Below are positions 1 through 8,275 of a DNA stretch of 64,000 bases, in pieces. This stretch comes from Schlesneria sp037146815 (GTDB taxonomy: Bacteria; Planctomycetota; Planctomycetia; Planctomycetales; Planctomycetaceae), in contig JBAWWJ010000008.1 of NCBI GenBank assembly GCA_037146815.1, forward strand, positions 1 through 64,000. The letters are read 5' to 3'. Position 1 is the stretch's first letter. Every line of letters starts with the position of its first letter. The position numbers were made by a program, and so were the translations under genes. The notes under the pieces were generated by a model that had not been told where the DNA came from, did not search any database, and saw only the letters and a list, made by a program, of their open reading frames with translations.

Positions 1-74
1 AACCATTTGCTGACAGTGCGGGGCGCAACCTTGCAGATCTTTGCTACCTGACCAGTAGTGAAGATCGTTCTCAT
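1..74 (-). CDS. Helix-turn-helix regulator, N-terminus only (cut by window edge)
   Basis: On the minus strand an ATG at 74 opens a frame that runs off the window edge and begins MRTIFTTGQVAKICKVAPRT. A GGAGAG ribosome-binding site lies six bases before it. The segment QVAKICKVAPRTVSKW reads as the first helices of a MerR/excisionase-type helix-turn-helix. From memory, a family of planctomycete proteins starts almost identically, with this DNA-binding head followed by a basic wing and sometimes a receiver-like part. Only 24 complete codons are visible, so the rest of the protein and its targets are unknown. A second open frame on the same strand (ATG near 190) overlaps it but does not resemble a family I know. 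Confidence 0.72.
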   Translation of the reverse strand, partial: MRTIFTTGQVAKICKVAPRTVSKW

Positions 75-409
75 CGCGGGCTCTCCAATCACCTAGATTA
101 TTCACACACAGAAGGGCGTCGCGACCCTCCGGATCTTCACCCTCGAACGTTACAACGCGGCTATCCGTGCCCTCTGGGTTTTCAGGCATGTTCATCACTG
201 ACAAGTCAGCTTTGAACGGAGTGCCCGATTCCCCGAAAACCACGTTCTCGGCTGGCGGGCTCTGTCGTCACGTTTGGGTTCTCATCGGCTTCGAAGACCT
301 GATCCCTGGTCAACGAACCCGTGGGTGGCGGGACCGGCTGCTCGTCGCAGAGCACCGGCTCTGTGTTGAGACGAATCCAAGTTGTCCTGCCCCCCAGACG
401 TTTCCGCAG

Positions 410-631
410 TCATTTCAAGCTTCCCCGGATCAATCGCCATCCGGTGAGTGCTTGTTGTGATCGCTGAGATTCGTCTGCGTAGTAGAATCGTCGCAGCCGT
501 ACGTAAACCTTGAGAATCTTTGTCAAGACCGGATTGACGTTCCCAAGGAATTTCGATAACGCCCCCTCGTCCAAGGGGAATTCACCGGCAAACTTTACCA
601 AGCCTGCCAAATTCTGGATCTCAGTCGCCAT
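410..631 (-). CDS. Possible small hypothetical protein (weak); flanks 75-689 otherwise empty
   Basis: This is a 73-codon minus-strand frame starting MATEIQNLAG and ending ALTGWRLIRGSLK, with a GGAG about eleven bases upstream of the ATG. It has no recognised domain, no signal peptide and an ordinary amino-acid mix. It lies in the 615-base gap between the HTH gene start (74) and the GTG start at 690, where nothing else convincing is seen. It may be a real small gene or chance open frame, and I cannot tell which from sequence alone. Confidence 0.25.
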   Translation of the reverse strand: MATEIQNLAGLVKFAGEFPLDEGALSKFLGNVNPVLTKILKVYVRLRRFYYADESQRSQQALTGWRLIRGSLK

Positions 632-689
632 GTCTGTTATGCTCCAACGCCGATCCAGACACCTCCACTAACACACACGGAGATCTGCA

Positions 690-1856
690 GTGAATCCGCG
701 ACGTCTCGCTTCCGCTCTGTTTGTACTGACGGCGTTCTTTGGGGAACTTCATCCGCAAGAAGCAAAGTGTGAAGAGGCCTATCCGATCAAATTCCGGCTG
801 TCTCAGGTTGGCGACCAGAAAAACATCCAGGAAACGACTTCCATCAGCATCAAGGTGCTCAGGGCGCGGGTTGATGGAGAGGAGATCCCAGGATTCGCTG
901 AACTACCAATTTCCAAAGATTTCGAGAAAGAGGCCTCAAGCAAGAAGCAAATCGAGGTATTTCGCGAGACGGTTCTAAAGGTTGAGGAATCGCGGGTCAT
1001 TACGCGGAAGCGACGTTACCAGAAGATTCAGCCGTTTTTGGACGAATTTCCCGTGGAGCATCTCCTTGATCAGGATGTGGTCATCGACACAACTGGCGGT
1101 GATGTCAGTTGTTACGAAGAAGATTGTCCGGAGTACCTGGGGGATGACGCGGCCTGGGTTCAGAAGAAATTTCGGTCCGCTGTTTCGCTGCCCGAGAACT
1201 TTGGATTTCCAGAGGTTCCCGTCAAAATCAATGAGCCATGGAACATTGACTGCAGAGAACTCGCGTTGCAGCACGCGAATTCACTGCAGCCCGAAATTGT
1301 CATTGATCCGGAAAAATCACGGGGGACTGGCGTATTGAAGCGGGTCTATAAGCGGGGATCCGTTGTTTACGGTGTTATTCGATTCAAGTTTCAGATGCCC
1401 TGCGATCAACCTGATGAACCTCAGCAGGTCGAGCGTCTCCAACCTTACGGTCAACCAGTTGACGATGCAGGTGGGTTTAACCGAACGCCATCAACTTTTC
1501 CGACTTCGAAGTCAACGCCACAAAGTTACGATGCGCCTCAATTTGATGTTAAGCCTTCCGTGAAAGAACTGCCTGAGGTCGAGTCTGACCAGAAGCGCCG
1601 GACGTCAACGAAACCACCAACCACAGATCTCGATGAGCACATCGTCAATGCAGGGAAACTTCAGGAGATTTCAAAAGCTAAGGTCATTCCCAAATTCGTT
1701 GTCCTCGAAATGACGTTGGACGTTCCAATTGAAGGATCTGCGGGCGCGGGCCAAGTTGAATCGAAAATTCAGCTACCCACGAAAAAAATAAGCAACATTG
1801 GTGAACTGACGGTCGTAATCGAGATGGAAGCGACGATCGTCAACAATGAGAAGTAG
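690..1856 (+). CDS. Secreted hypothetical protein
   Basis: The 388-residue product starts at GTG 690 with a GGAG about nine bases upstream. Its N-terminus has two arginines and a hydrophobic stretch (LASALFVLTAFFGEL), consistent with a Sec signal peptide, so the protein is probably exported. The body to about residue 245 is mixed charged and beta-rich with a few cysteines (CYEEDCPEY near 145). Residues 245-320 are rich in Pro, Ser, Thr and Gln and look disordered. The last 60 residues form another hydrophobic-alternating segment. I do not recognise a family. It has no operon partner: the next gene is convergent, with a strong hairpin between them. Confidence 0.8.
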   Translation: MNPRRLASALFVLTAFFGELHPQEAKCEEAYPIKFRLSQVGDQKNIQETTSISIKVLRARVDGEEIPGFAELPISKDFEKEASSKKQIEVFRETVLKVEESRVITRKRRYQKIQPFLDEFPVEHLLDQDVVIDTTGGDVSCYEEDCPEYLGDDAAWVQKKFRSAVSLPENFGFPEVPVKINEPWNIDCRELALQHANSLQPEIVIDPEKSRGTGVLKRVYKRGSVVYGVIRFKFQMPCDQPDEPQQVERLQPYGQPVDDAGGFNRTPSTFPTSKSTPQSYDAPQFDVKPSVKELPEVESDQKRRTSTKPPTTDLDEHIVNAGKLQEISKAKVIPKFVVLEMTLDVPIEGSAGAGQVESKIQLPTKKISNIGELTVVIEMEATIVNNEK

Positions 1857-2028
1857 ACGTTTTCCGGAAAGAAGTGATCCAACTTCAATTGCACAACGCC
1901 TGCGAACACGATGTTCCTGCGGTTACGCCAGGACTGCGGTCGTTTATGAACGACTGCTTCCGGTGCAGATCTCGGATCGTATACTTGAAGTCAAACATTC
2001 TTACGGTCGCTAACGCCCTGATAAGCAC

Positions 2029-2065
2029 AACGACCCGGCTGCCAGATGACAGCCGGGTCGTTTTT
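2029..2065 (+). terminator. Rho-independent terminator (13-bp stem, T tract)
   Basis: The arms at 2029-2041 and 2050-2062 are perfect reverse complements (AACGACCCGGCTG with CAGCCGGGTCGTT), with an 8-base loop and a run of T to 2065. It sits between the convergent genes ending at 1856 and 2091. The T run follows on the plus strand, so it best serves the plus-strand gene. It may also stop minus-strand readthrough, since it lies about 26 bases past that stop codon. Confidence 0.85.
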
Positions 2066-2090
2066 GTTTACCCAACACGGTTCGTAAGGA

Positions 2091-3245
2091 TTACGGAACC
2101 AGCTTCAAAGCGGGATCGATCCACAGCAGGCCACCGGCTGGCTTGTCGCCGGTATCTTTGCCAGTACCAAAGACTGTGACGTAAAGGCCACCTTCTTTGT
2201 CGAAGGCCAGAGCGGTCGGCCGATCGAGGCTGAGGATCTTCTTTGGCTTGACTTCTTCACCTTCGATGACCAGTTCGAACAGGCCACCCTGGGTCAGGTC
2301 GGCCCAAGCGAAGTCAGTGCAGTACAGCTTGCCACTGGGGCTGTAGGCCAGCCCTGTGATGTCGTGCAGGCCAGTCTTGTAGCTCTTCACGAGCTTTCCT
2401 TCCTTGTCGTACATCGTCAGCAGAGCATCGCCGGGGACATTGACTTCGCCACCCTGTCCGACGACCAGTTGCGACTTGTCTGGGCTGACAGCAATCGCAA
2501 TCGGGGCATCGACCTGGGTCGCTTCCTTGGTCGCGATGGACGGGGTCAATTCGCCTGGCTTGCCATCGGCGATCTTCGAAACCACGATCCAACCCTTGTT
2601 GTCGTCGCCATTCGAAGTGATATAGATCGCATCGTTCCAGACGGCTGCCTGATAGAAGTTTCCTTCACCCTTGGCACCTTCACCGCTCCCCTTAATCGGG
2701 CCGAGTGTGAATTCTGCCTCGGTTTCCTTGCGAACCTTGGCTGGAACTGCGTCTTCAATCTTGTAGATCCGGACGACTTCTTCCCCATCGGGACGGCTGC
2801 CATCGGGAACGACCAGGCGATCATTTCCCCACAACGCACAGCCCAGAGGACCGATGTTGTACTTCGGCCCCTTGCCATAAACGTCGGTTGGGAATCCGTC
2901 GACTTCCAGATAAATCTTGCCTGGCTTACCGGCAACGTAGCGAAAGACGCCCTGACGTGATGTCACGAAGACGTGGCCAGTTCCCGGATGAACGGCGACA
3001 CCCGAAGGATTGTCGAGGTGGACGACTGAGACCTTGGCAGGAGATTTCTCAGCAGGCTTTTCCGCTGGCTTTTCTGCGGGTTTGTCAGCCGGTTTCTCTT
3101 CTTTCTTCTCGGCTGGCTTCTCTTCCTTCTTTTCTGCGGGCTTTTCGTCTTTCTTCTCAGCATCTTGTGCGAATGACATCGGGTAACCGATGGCGATCAC
3201 CAGTGATGCGGCGATTAAGCTGCAAAACAAACGGCGCATGCTCAC
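2091..3245 (-). CDS. Secreted beta-propeller protein (SMP-30/NHL-like) with Lys/Pro/Glu/Ala linker
   Basis: The 384-residue product starts at 3245 behind a GGAG site. Residues 1-26 form a signal peptide ending near SFAQDAE. Residues 27-70 are a low-complexity linker of repeated KKEEKPAEK and KPAEKPAEK units. The rest carries propeller-type repeats, for example HLDNPSGVAVHPGTGHVFVT, GLAYSPSGKLYCTD and ALAFDKEGGLYVTVFG, with the spacing of NHL or gluconolactonase/SMP-30-like blades. It is likely a periplasmic or surface propeller on a charged tether. No calcium or active-site residues could be assigned, so an enzymatic role is unproven. It is a single gene facing a divergent metallopeptidase. 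Confidence 0.82.
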   Translation of the reverse strand: MSMRRLFCSLIAASLVIAIGYPMSFAQDAEKKDEKPAEKKEEKPAEKKEEKPADKPAEKPAEKPAEKSPAKVSVVHLDNPSGVAVHPGTGHVFVTSRQGVFRYVAGKPGKIYLEVDGFPTDVYGKGPKYNIGPLGCALWGNDRLVVPDGSRPDGEEVVRIYKIEDAVPAKVRKETEAEFTLGPIKGSGEGAKGEGNFYQAAVWNDAIYITSNGDDNKGWIVVSKIADGKPGELTPSIATKEATQVDAPIAIAVSPDKSQLVVGQGGEVNVPGDALLTMYDKEGKLVKSYKTGLHDITGLAYSPSGKLYCTDFAWADLTQGGLFELVIEGEEVKPKKILSLDRPTALAFDKEGGLYVTVFGTGKDTGDKPAGGLLWIDPALKLVP

Positions 3246-3560
3246 TCCATCCTTCTGTTGTCGAGAACTTACGTAGGCCGCGAACCGTAACGACCGATTC
3301 GCGGAGGGATTATCCGCACGCAGAGTCCGTTAAGACCAAGCGGTTCCTGGGCTCCCGGGTCGGTCCTGCGGCCGACAATCGTCAGCAAATCGTACTGAAC
3401 ACCACTCGCCAATGCAATTTACGGCAGGAATTGCCACTGAAATCGCCTGCCTGACCTGCAAATTGAAATTGCTTTGAATCACGTTGCAAGGCTGAACGCA
3501 CTTCGCGCATTCCGAGAATTCCACTAAAACGGCAGCGTTCCTGATCGTGGAGTCGTTCCG
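3246..3560. other. Divergent intergenic region, no gene seen
   Basis: This 315-base gap lies between the starts of the divergent propeller gene and the YgjP-type peptidase gene, so it must hold both promoters. No clear sigma-70 boxes, operators, palindromes or coding frames stand out by eye. Confidence 0.5.
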
Positions 3561-4277
3561 ATGTCGAACCCCCCAATTCCCTATAGTATTCGCGTCAGCC
3601 CGCGAGCACGCTACCTTCGTTTTCGCGTGACGGTTGATAAGGGGTTGGAAGTGGTGGTCCCGCGTGGTTACGACCAGCGTCGCATCCCGTCCGTCTTGAG
3701 TACGAACCAGCATTGGGTGGAAGCGGCACTGCAACGTGTCGAGGAAGCCCGGCGACTGCAGTCTGCGCAGCCTGATCAGACGATCCCGACAATCATTACC
3801 TTGCCCAGCGTCGGCAAGACGTGGCACGTCGATACCGTTGCTGCACGAGCCCGATCGACTTCGGTCGAAGAGCCTGCTCCTGATCGATTGCTCCTGCGCG
3901 GTCGCGTCGACGATGCCGAACATTGCGAAGCAGCACTGCAGCGCTGGGTGATGAGGCAAGCACACGACATCCTGATTCCCTGGCTGGGAAGTGTCAGCCG
4001 TGAAATCGGTATCCCGTTCGCCAAGACGGCAATTCGAAAACAGAAAAGTCGCTGGGGAAGTTGCTCCCGCATCGGCACCATCAGCTTGAATGCCAAACTG
4101 CTGTTTATCGAACCGGATCTGGTTCGATACATCCTGATTCATGAACTCTGCCATATTCGCGAGTTAAACCATTCCGCACGATTCTGGAAACTGGTTTCAG
4201 CTCACTATCAACCGTACAAGCAGGCCCATAGTCGGCTGACAGTCGCTTGGCGCAAGATGCCCCGCTGGGTTGGTTGA
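3561..4277 (+). CDS. YgjP-type M48-like metallopeptidase (DUF45)
   Basis: The 238-residue cytoplasmic protein carries the zincin motif HELCH (His194, Glu195, His198), with a likely third ligand His204 in ELNHSARFW. The preceding RKQKSRWGSCSR segment (159-170) is the signature of the YgjP/DUF45 family. The N-terminus (VTVDKGLEVVVPRG) also fits, and the length is close to family norms. The family is predicted to be zinc-dependent peptidases and often has restriction-modification or stress neighbours, but its substrate is generally unknown. No such partner is next to it here. The start at ATG 3561 has a GGAG about ten bases upstream. All expected catalytic residues are present. Confidence 0.88.
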   Translation: MSNPPIPYSIRVSPRARYLRFRVTVDKGLEVVVPRGYDQRRIPSVLSTNQHWVEAALQRVEEARRLQSAQPDQTIPTIITLPSVGKTWHVDTVAARARSTSVEEPAPDRLLLRGRVDDAEHCEAALQRWVMRQAHDILIPWLGSVSREIGIPFAKTAIRKQKSRWGSCSRIGTISLNAKLLFIEPDLVRYILIHELCHIRELNHSARFWKLVSAHYQPYKQAHSRLTVAWRKMPRWVG

Positions 4278-4587
4278 CGTCAGATCAATCGGGACGTTTG
4301 CCGTCATCGAATGGACTCCACCGATATCAATCTGATTCGTCAGTCGTCTGAAAAACCGTCTAATCGACGGTGTTTTCATAATTCTTTCGACTGGAATAGA
4401 AAGTGCGAACTCCCACATTTCAAACAGAGGTTTGGACGGTTACTGGGTGAATTCGAAAAGAATTCCGCTTGCAACCTGCAGTTCTACGTGGGAATCTACC
4501 GCCGACATCAAATCGATTCACTCCAGCACTCCGTCCTGCCATCTTAGAACGAGTGACGAATTCCTCATGACAGGGATACATGGGATC
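4278..4587 (+). other. Intergenic region upstream of the His/Gln/Pro-rich protein
   Basis: This 310-base stretch is open in the downstream frame back to 4432, but the residues there have no protein-like character. A signal peptide starts only at ATG 4588, so I treat the stretch as non-coding leader. An alternative ATG at 4567 would add seven residues. No promoter boxes or hairpins are evident. Confidence 0.45.
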
Positions 4588-7137
4588 ATGGTCAAGTTTC
4601 ATTGGAAATTCATTACCTGTGTTATCGCGGCAGGATTGTTTGCGGGACTGACGGTCTCTGCAAAGGATGAACACAAGCACGGCAATCAGCACAAACCCGC
4701 CCATCATGCGGCGCCGGCGCACCAGCCTGCCCCCGTGCAGCATCATGCTCCTGCAGTCCATGCTCCCCCAGTCCAGCAGCCAATTCAACTTCCACCTGTA
4801 CAGCGACAAGCGGTGCACCAGCCTGTTCAACATCAGCGCCATGAGCCACGTCACGAACCTGTCCGGCACCAGCCGGTGCAGGTTCTGCCGCAGGTGACAA
4901 ATCAGGTCGTTCAACAGCACAACGTCCCCAAGGTGCACATTGCTCCTCAGCATCAGCCCCGCGAACACCACAAGCCGGATACCGGGGCTCAGAATCTGCC
5001 GCACTTGCAGCTCGTTCAACAGAACAATCAGCAAAACAACAATCAGGTTCCCCGGAATAAGGTACACGAGCCTCCGAAAATCCATGTCCCAGGCAACACT
5101 TCGGGCAATCAGCCCTCGCAACCACGGGTGATCGTACCACAGCCTTCGGGACCGCAGAATCCCCTGCAGGTTCCGAATCTTCCGTTGAATCAGCCAAAGT
5201 TAGAAGTCCACAAGCCGCATCAGCCACGCGTCAACCTTCCTCCCAATAGCGTCCCGGGGACGGGGAATTCACCCGCAACGGGTTCGCAGAATCTGCAACT
5301 TCCTCCAAACCTGCAATTGCAGCAGAATCCCGTTCTGCCTGGAAATCAACAGCATCACGATGCTCGCAAGACGCATCAACCTCGAGTCAATCTGCCTCCG
5401 AATACTGTTCCAGGGACGGGTGCCGGTGGGCCAGGGGCAGGTACGGGAAACCTGCCTGGATCACAGCCCAAGGTCATCCTGCCGGGACAGCAGGACCACC
5501 TGAAGGACAAGGGACGAACTGGCGGGGGACTTCCCGTTCCTGATGCTTCACGATTGCCTCAATTCAAACCGAATACCAACCCGGTCGATCCCAAGGCCGG
5601 ACCAAATCATCATCCGGGATTGAAGCTGGATAACGGCCAGGGGAATCTCGTGAATCCTGGTTTTGGGAATCAGCATCACCAGAACCACGAACGGCTGCCG
5701 ATGAAGATCGACAACCCGATCGCAGGTGAACATCGTCAGGCAATTCCGCTGACGATTCCGAAGAATGGTGGACATGACCATTTCAAAGGTCGGGATCTGC
5801 CCGGTGACAAAGGAGACAAGGGACGCGATCAACTGCAAACGTTGCTGCGATCTCGTGATCATGGTGATCTGAAAAACAACCTGGAACATTGGCGACAGTC
5901 GCCGGATTTCGCGAAACATCCCCAGCTGTCACACGTCAATCTGGACCACATCAGCGGACTCCATCAGGACCGCCTGCGAAACGATCATTCGTTCGAGCAT
6001 TGGCGGCATGGAAATGTCGGTCAGCAATTGAACATTGATCGACAGCTTCAGTTGCAGCGACATGGCGATATTACGCGGCAGATGAACTTTACGACCAACG
6101 TGATTAATGCCGGTGGCTGGCAGCATCGGCATCATGGAGCTGTCGCCGCCGCCTTTACGGCAGGGTCGTTCAGCGTTTGGTACGCAGGTGGAGGCTGTTA
6201 TCCGACACATTGCTGGTACCCCAAGTGGTCACCGTGGGTGAACTGGTGCTGGTGGGATTCGTGCCTGCCGTTCTATGATCCACGTCCGATCTACTGTCGT
6301 CCGATTGTCTACCAGCCGTGCCAGCCGTGGATTGCGTATCAGTATCCTGTTTGGCAACCGCTGCCAGTGGTCGCTTGCGGAACCTGGGTCGATGTTCAAC
6401 CGGTCGTGATTCAGGCAGGCCTGGATCTGCAACTGCTGGCCGTGCGATTCGTCGATAATGGACATCCTGAACAAAATCTGGGGCCGCGTTACTGTGTCTG
6501 GGTCCGCAACAACAGCCAAGTGCAGATCACGAATCCGTTCAGCGTACTGGTCCTCGCCGATAACGACACGGTACCGAACGCTGGCGTTCCACAAGCAGGA
6601 GTCGTGATTCCATCAATGGATATTGGCGAAATCAAGCCGGTCGACATCCGATTGCCGCTGGAAGCGAATCGGATCGGAACGACACCCGAAGGTTACAAAG
6701 TTCCATTTGCGTACCTGCATGTTCTGGTCGACAGCCATCAGCAGATCGCTGAAACCGACGAAGCCAACAATGGTTCGGTGGTGGCTCGTACCGAGATCCT
6801 GCCAGTTGATCCCGCCGCGTTTTCGACGGATCAAACTGCTGCTGCTCCTGGTGGAACATTGACGATCGCTGGTGAAGGATTTGGTCCTGAGCCAGGACGA
6901 GTCCTGGTTTCGGTGAACGGTCAGAACACCGAGGCCCTGATTCAAGGCTGGTACGATCTGGGAATCCGGTTTACAGTTCCAACGTACACGTTGACAGGAA
7001 CGGTGGAAGCCGAAGTGCTGGTCGTTCGAGGTGATGGGGCTGTCTCCAATCCTCTCGACATTCAACTGGCACCTCAAACACTGCTGGGGCCTGCGACAGA
7101 TATCCCTCTGGCACCACTGCCGGAGCCACCGCAATAA
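4588..7137 (+). CDS. Secreted His/Gln/Pro-rich protein with CARDB and IPT/TIG domains
   Basis: The start at 4588 gives MVKFHWKFITCVIAAGLFAG, a good signal peptide cut near VSAKDE, and a product of 849 residues. The first half is extremely rich in His, Gln, Pro and Asn, with many HQP/HHAP-type repeats and a duplicated segment around HQPRVNLPPN. It could bind metal ions or act as an extended wall or matrix spacer; both are inference. Next comes a compact Trp/Cys/Tyr-rich segment (around CYPTHCWYPKWSPW, 6199-6380), then a CARDB-type adhesion fold (around 6420-6800, ending ETDEANNGS). Last is an IPT/TIG-like Ig domain with GGTLTIAGEGFGPEPG. It is probably a cell-surface protein. It may share a transcript with the gene at 7225. 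Confidence 0.8.
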   Translation: MVKFHWKFITCVIAAGLFAGLTVSAKDEHKHGNQHKPAHHAAPAHQPAPVQHHAPAVHAPPVQQPIQLPPVQRQAVHQPVQHQRHEPRHEPVRHQPVQVLPQVTNQVVQQHNVPKVHIAPQHQPREHHKPDTGAQNLPHLQLVQQNNQQNNNQVPRNKVHEPPKIHVPGNTSGNQPSQPRVIVPQPSGPQNPLQVPNLPLNQPKLEVHKPHQPRVNLPPNSVPGTGNSPATGSQNLQLPPNLQLQQNPVLPGNQQHHDARKTHQPRVNLPPNTVPGTGAGGPGAGTGNLPGSQPKVILPGQQDHLKDKGRTGGGLPVPDASRLPQFKPNTNPVDPKAGPNHHPGLKLDNGQGNLVNPGFGNQHHQNHERLPMKIDNPIAGEHRQAIPLTIPKNGGHDHFKGRDLPGDKGDKGRDQLQTLLRSRDHGDLKNNLEHWRQSPDFAKHPQLSHVNLDHISGLHQDRLRNDHSFEHWRHGNVGQQLNIDRQLQLQRHGDITRQMNFTTNVINAGGWQHRHHGAVAAAFTAGSFSVWYAGGGCYPTHCWYPKWSPWVNWCWWDSCLPFYDPRPIYCRPIVYQPCQPWIAYQYPVWQPLPVVACGTWVDVQPVVIQAGLDLQLLAVRFVDNGHPEQNLGPRYCVWVRNNSQVQITNPFSVLVLADNDTVPNAGVPQAGVVIPSMDIGEIKPVDIRLPLEANRIGTTPEGYKVPFAYLHVLVDSHQQIAETDEANNGSVVARTEILPVDPAAFSTDQTAAAPGGTLTIAGEGFGPEPGRVLVSVNGQNTEALIQGWYDLGIRFTVPTYTLTGTVEAEVLVVRGDGAVSNPLDIQLAPQTLLGPATDIPLAPLPEPPQ

Positions 7138-7224
7138 TTGAAGGTTGATCGAGTTCCCTTTTCTGGCGTAAAAGGGAACTCGACGAAGTCATGCTTCACG
7201 GATTCACTGCTCAAGGAAGTCGAA

Positions 7225-7857
7225 ATGCGCAAGACACGAATTCTGATGTCCCTGGTTGTTATTGGGCTTTCCCTCGTCGCATCTGCGATGAGCAGTCAGG
7301 CGCAAGAGAAAGATTCGCCAGATCCTGTCAAACAATCCCCCAAGGAAAACGGCGAAGGAAAATCTGACAGCAAAACCGACCAGCCAGCCGAGAACGTCCC
7401 GAAAAAGCTGAAGCCAGCCAGGGACGAATCCGGCACCGGGGATTCTGAACAGCCGAAGAAGCGGGATAAAAATCAGAAGCAGCCATCAGAGTTCGAGAAG
7501 AGGCCCTCCAAACCGCAAGCTGACGACCGACCCCACAACGAGCCGGCAATGCAGAGAATCCACCATCTGCATATTGCAATCCAGAACCTAAAGGCCGCAG
7601 GGATGCACGACCTGGCCAAAGAAGCTGCACAGCGTGCCGAAGCGATGGAAAATGAACTCCGCGAAATGCACGAACAGCGTGCGCTGAAGGAGGCGGGGCG
7701 ACGGGGCGACGAACTGAACGAACTCCGTCACGAAGTTCGCCAACTCCACGAGGCGTTGAACGAGATCCGCAAGGCTCTGAAAACAGCACAGCCCCCGTTC
7801 AAACAGCAACAGCCAGTAGAGCCCGGGGATTTCAAATTGCCAGCAGGAAAGATTTGA
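7225..7857 (+). CDS. Secreted coiled-coil hypothetical protein
   Basis: The start at ATG 7225 is preferred because an AAGGAAG site lies six bases upstream and the product then opens with a signal peptide (MRKTRILMSLVVIGLSLVAS, cut near SSQAQE). The same frame is open back to 7138, directly after the previous stop. The 210-residue protein has a Lys/Pro/Glu/Asp-rich disordered section (residues 30-105), then a helical region with heptads such as LNELRHEVRQLHEALNEI that predicts a coiled coil. No catalytic motif was found. It lies 87 bases after the CARDB/TIG gene and before a terminator, so the two may be cotranscribed envelope proteins. Similar short Lys-rich coiled-coil proteins are common in planctomycetes. 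Confidence 0.78.
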   Translation: MRKTRILMSLVVIGLSLVASAMSSQAQEKDSPDPVKQSPKENGEGKSDSKTDQPAENVPKKLKPARDESGTGDSEQPKKRDKNQKQPSEFEKRPSKPQADDRPHNEPAMQRIHHLHIAIQNLKAAGMHDLAKEAAQRAEAMENELREMHEQRALKEAGRRGDELNELRHEVRQLHEALNEIRKALKTAQPPFKQQQPVEPGDFKLPAGKI

Positions 7858-7904
7858 ACTGCGATTCTGCCAACGGAAAGTGGCCGTCACAATTCATCCA
7901 GGCG

Positions 7905-7938
7905 AAGCCCTTCGGCAAACATGTCGAAGGGCTTTCTT
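7905..7938 (+). terminator. Rho-independent terminator
   Basis: The arms AAGCCCTTCG (7905-7914) and CGAAGGGCTT (7925-7934) pair perfectly across a ten-base loop and are followed by a short T-rich tail. The hairpin lies 47 bases after the stop codon at 7857 and so closes the transcript of the coiled-coil protein gene. Confidence 0.75.
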
Positions 7939-8275
7939 ATTGTTGTGACGAGAGTTACGTCGACGCACGCATCGCAGTCAAATAGGCCGCACCGAGGATC
8001 TCCCGCAGACTTGGGCCGCGCCGGGACCGGGTGAAGTTGCGCCCGCAAATTGGCCCCATCGTGGTTCGTGGGGACCTTTATATTCTGCAATTCCCAATAC
8101 TTTTGGGAATTTGCGTGATAATGGCCCCCGAGTTTCGCCTTGGGATCTATTCAGGACGGTTATCTGCATGATGCTGGTTGGCTCGGACCAAGTACAGGTC
8201 TGGGAATTCGCACCAGCGTAGACAATACCGGAACGATGCGAGTTTCTGCCAACTGCTTTTCACCTCGAGGCCAGC
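7939..8275 (+). other. Intergenic region upstream of the DUF2339 gene
   Basis: About 340 bases with no convincing gene. It contains the promoter and leader of the DUF2339 gene. A near-palindromic pair, attcccaatac/tttgggaat, occurs around 8090-8111, but its role is unknown. Confidence 0.4.

Noticed and set aside
3330..4154. 274-codon minus-strand frame opposite the YgjP-type peptidase gene
   Set aside because: The plus strand carries the HELCH and RKQKSRWGSCS signatures with a good ribosome-binding site, so the minus frame is not a separate gene.
4420..5227. Two overlapping minus-strand frames opposite the His/Gln/Pro-rich segment
   Set aside because: They arise because the CA-rich His/Gln codons rarely make stop codons on the other strand; there is no start signal or domain.
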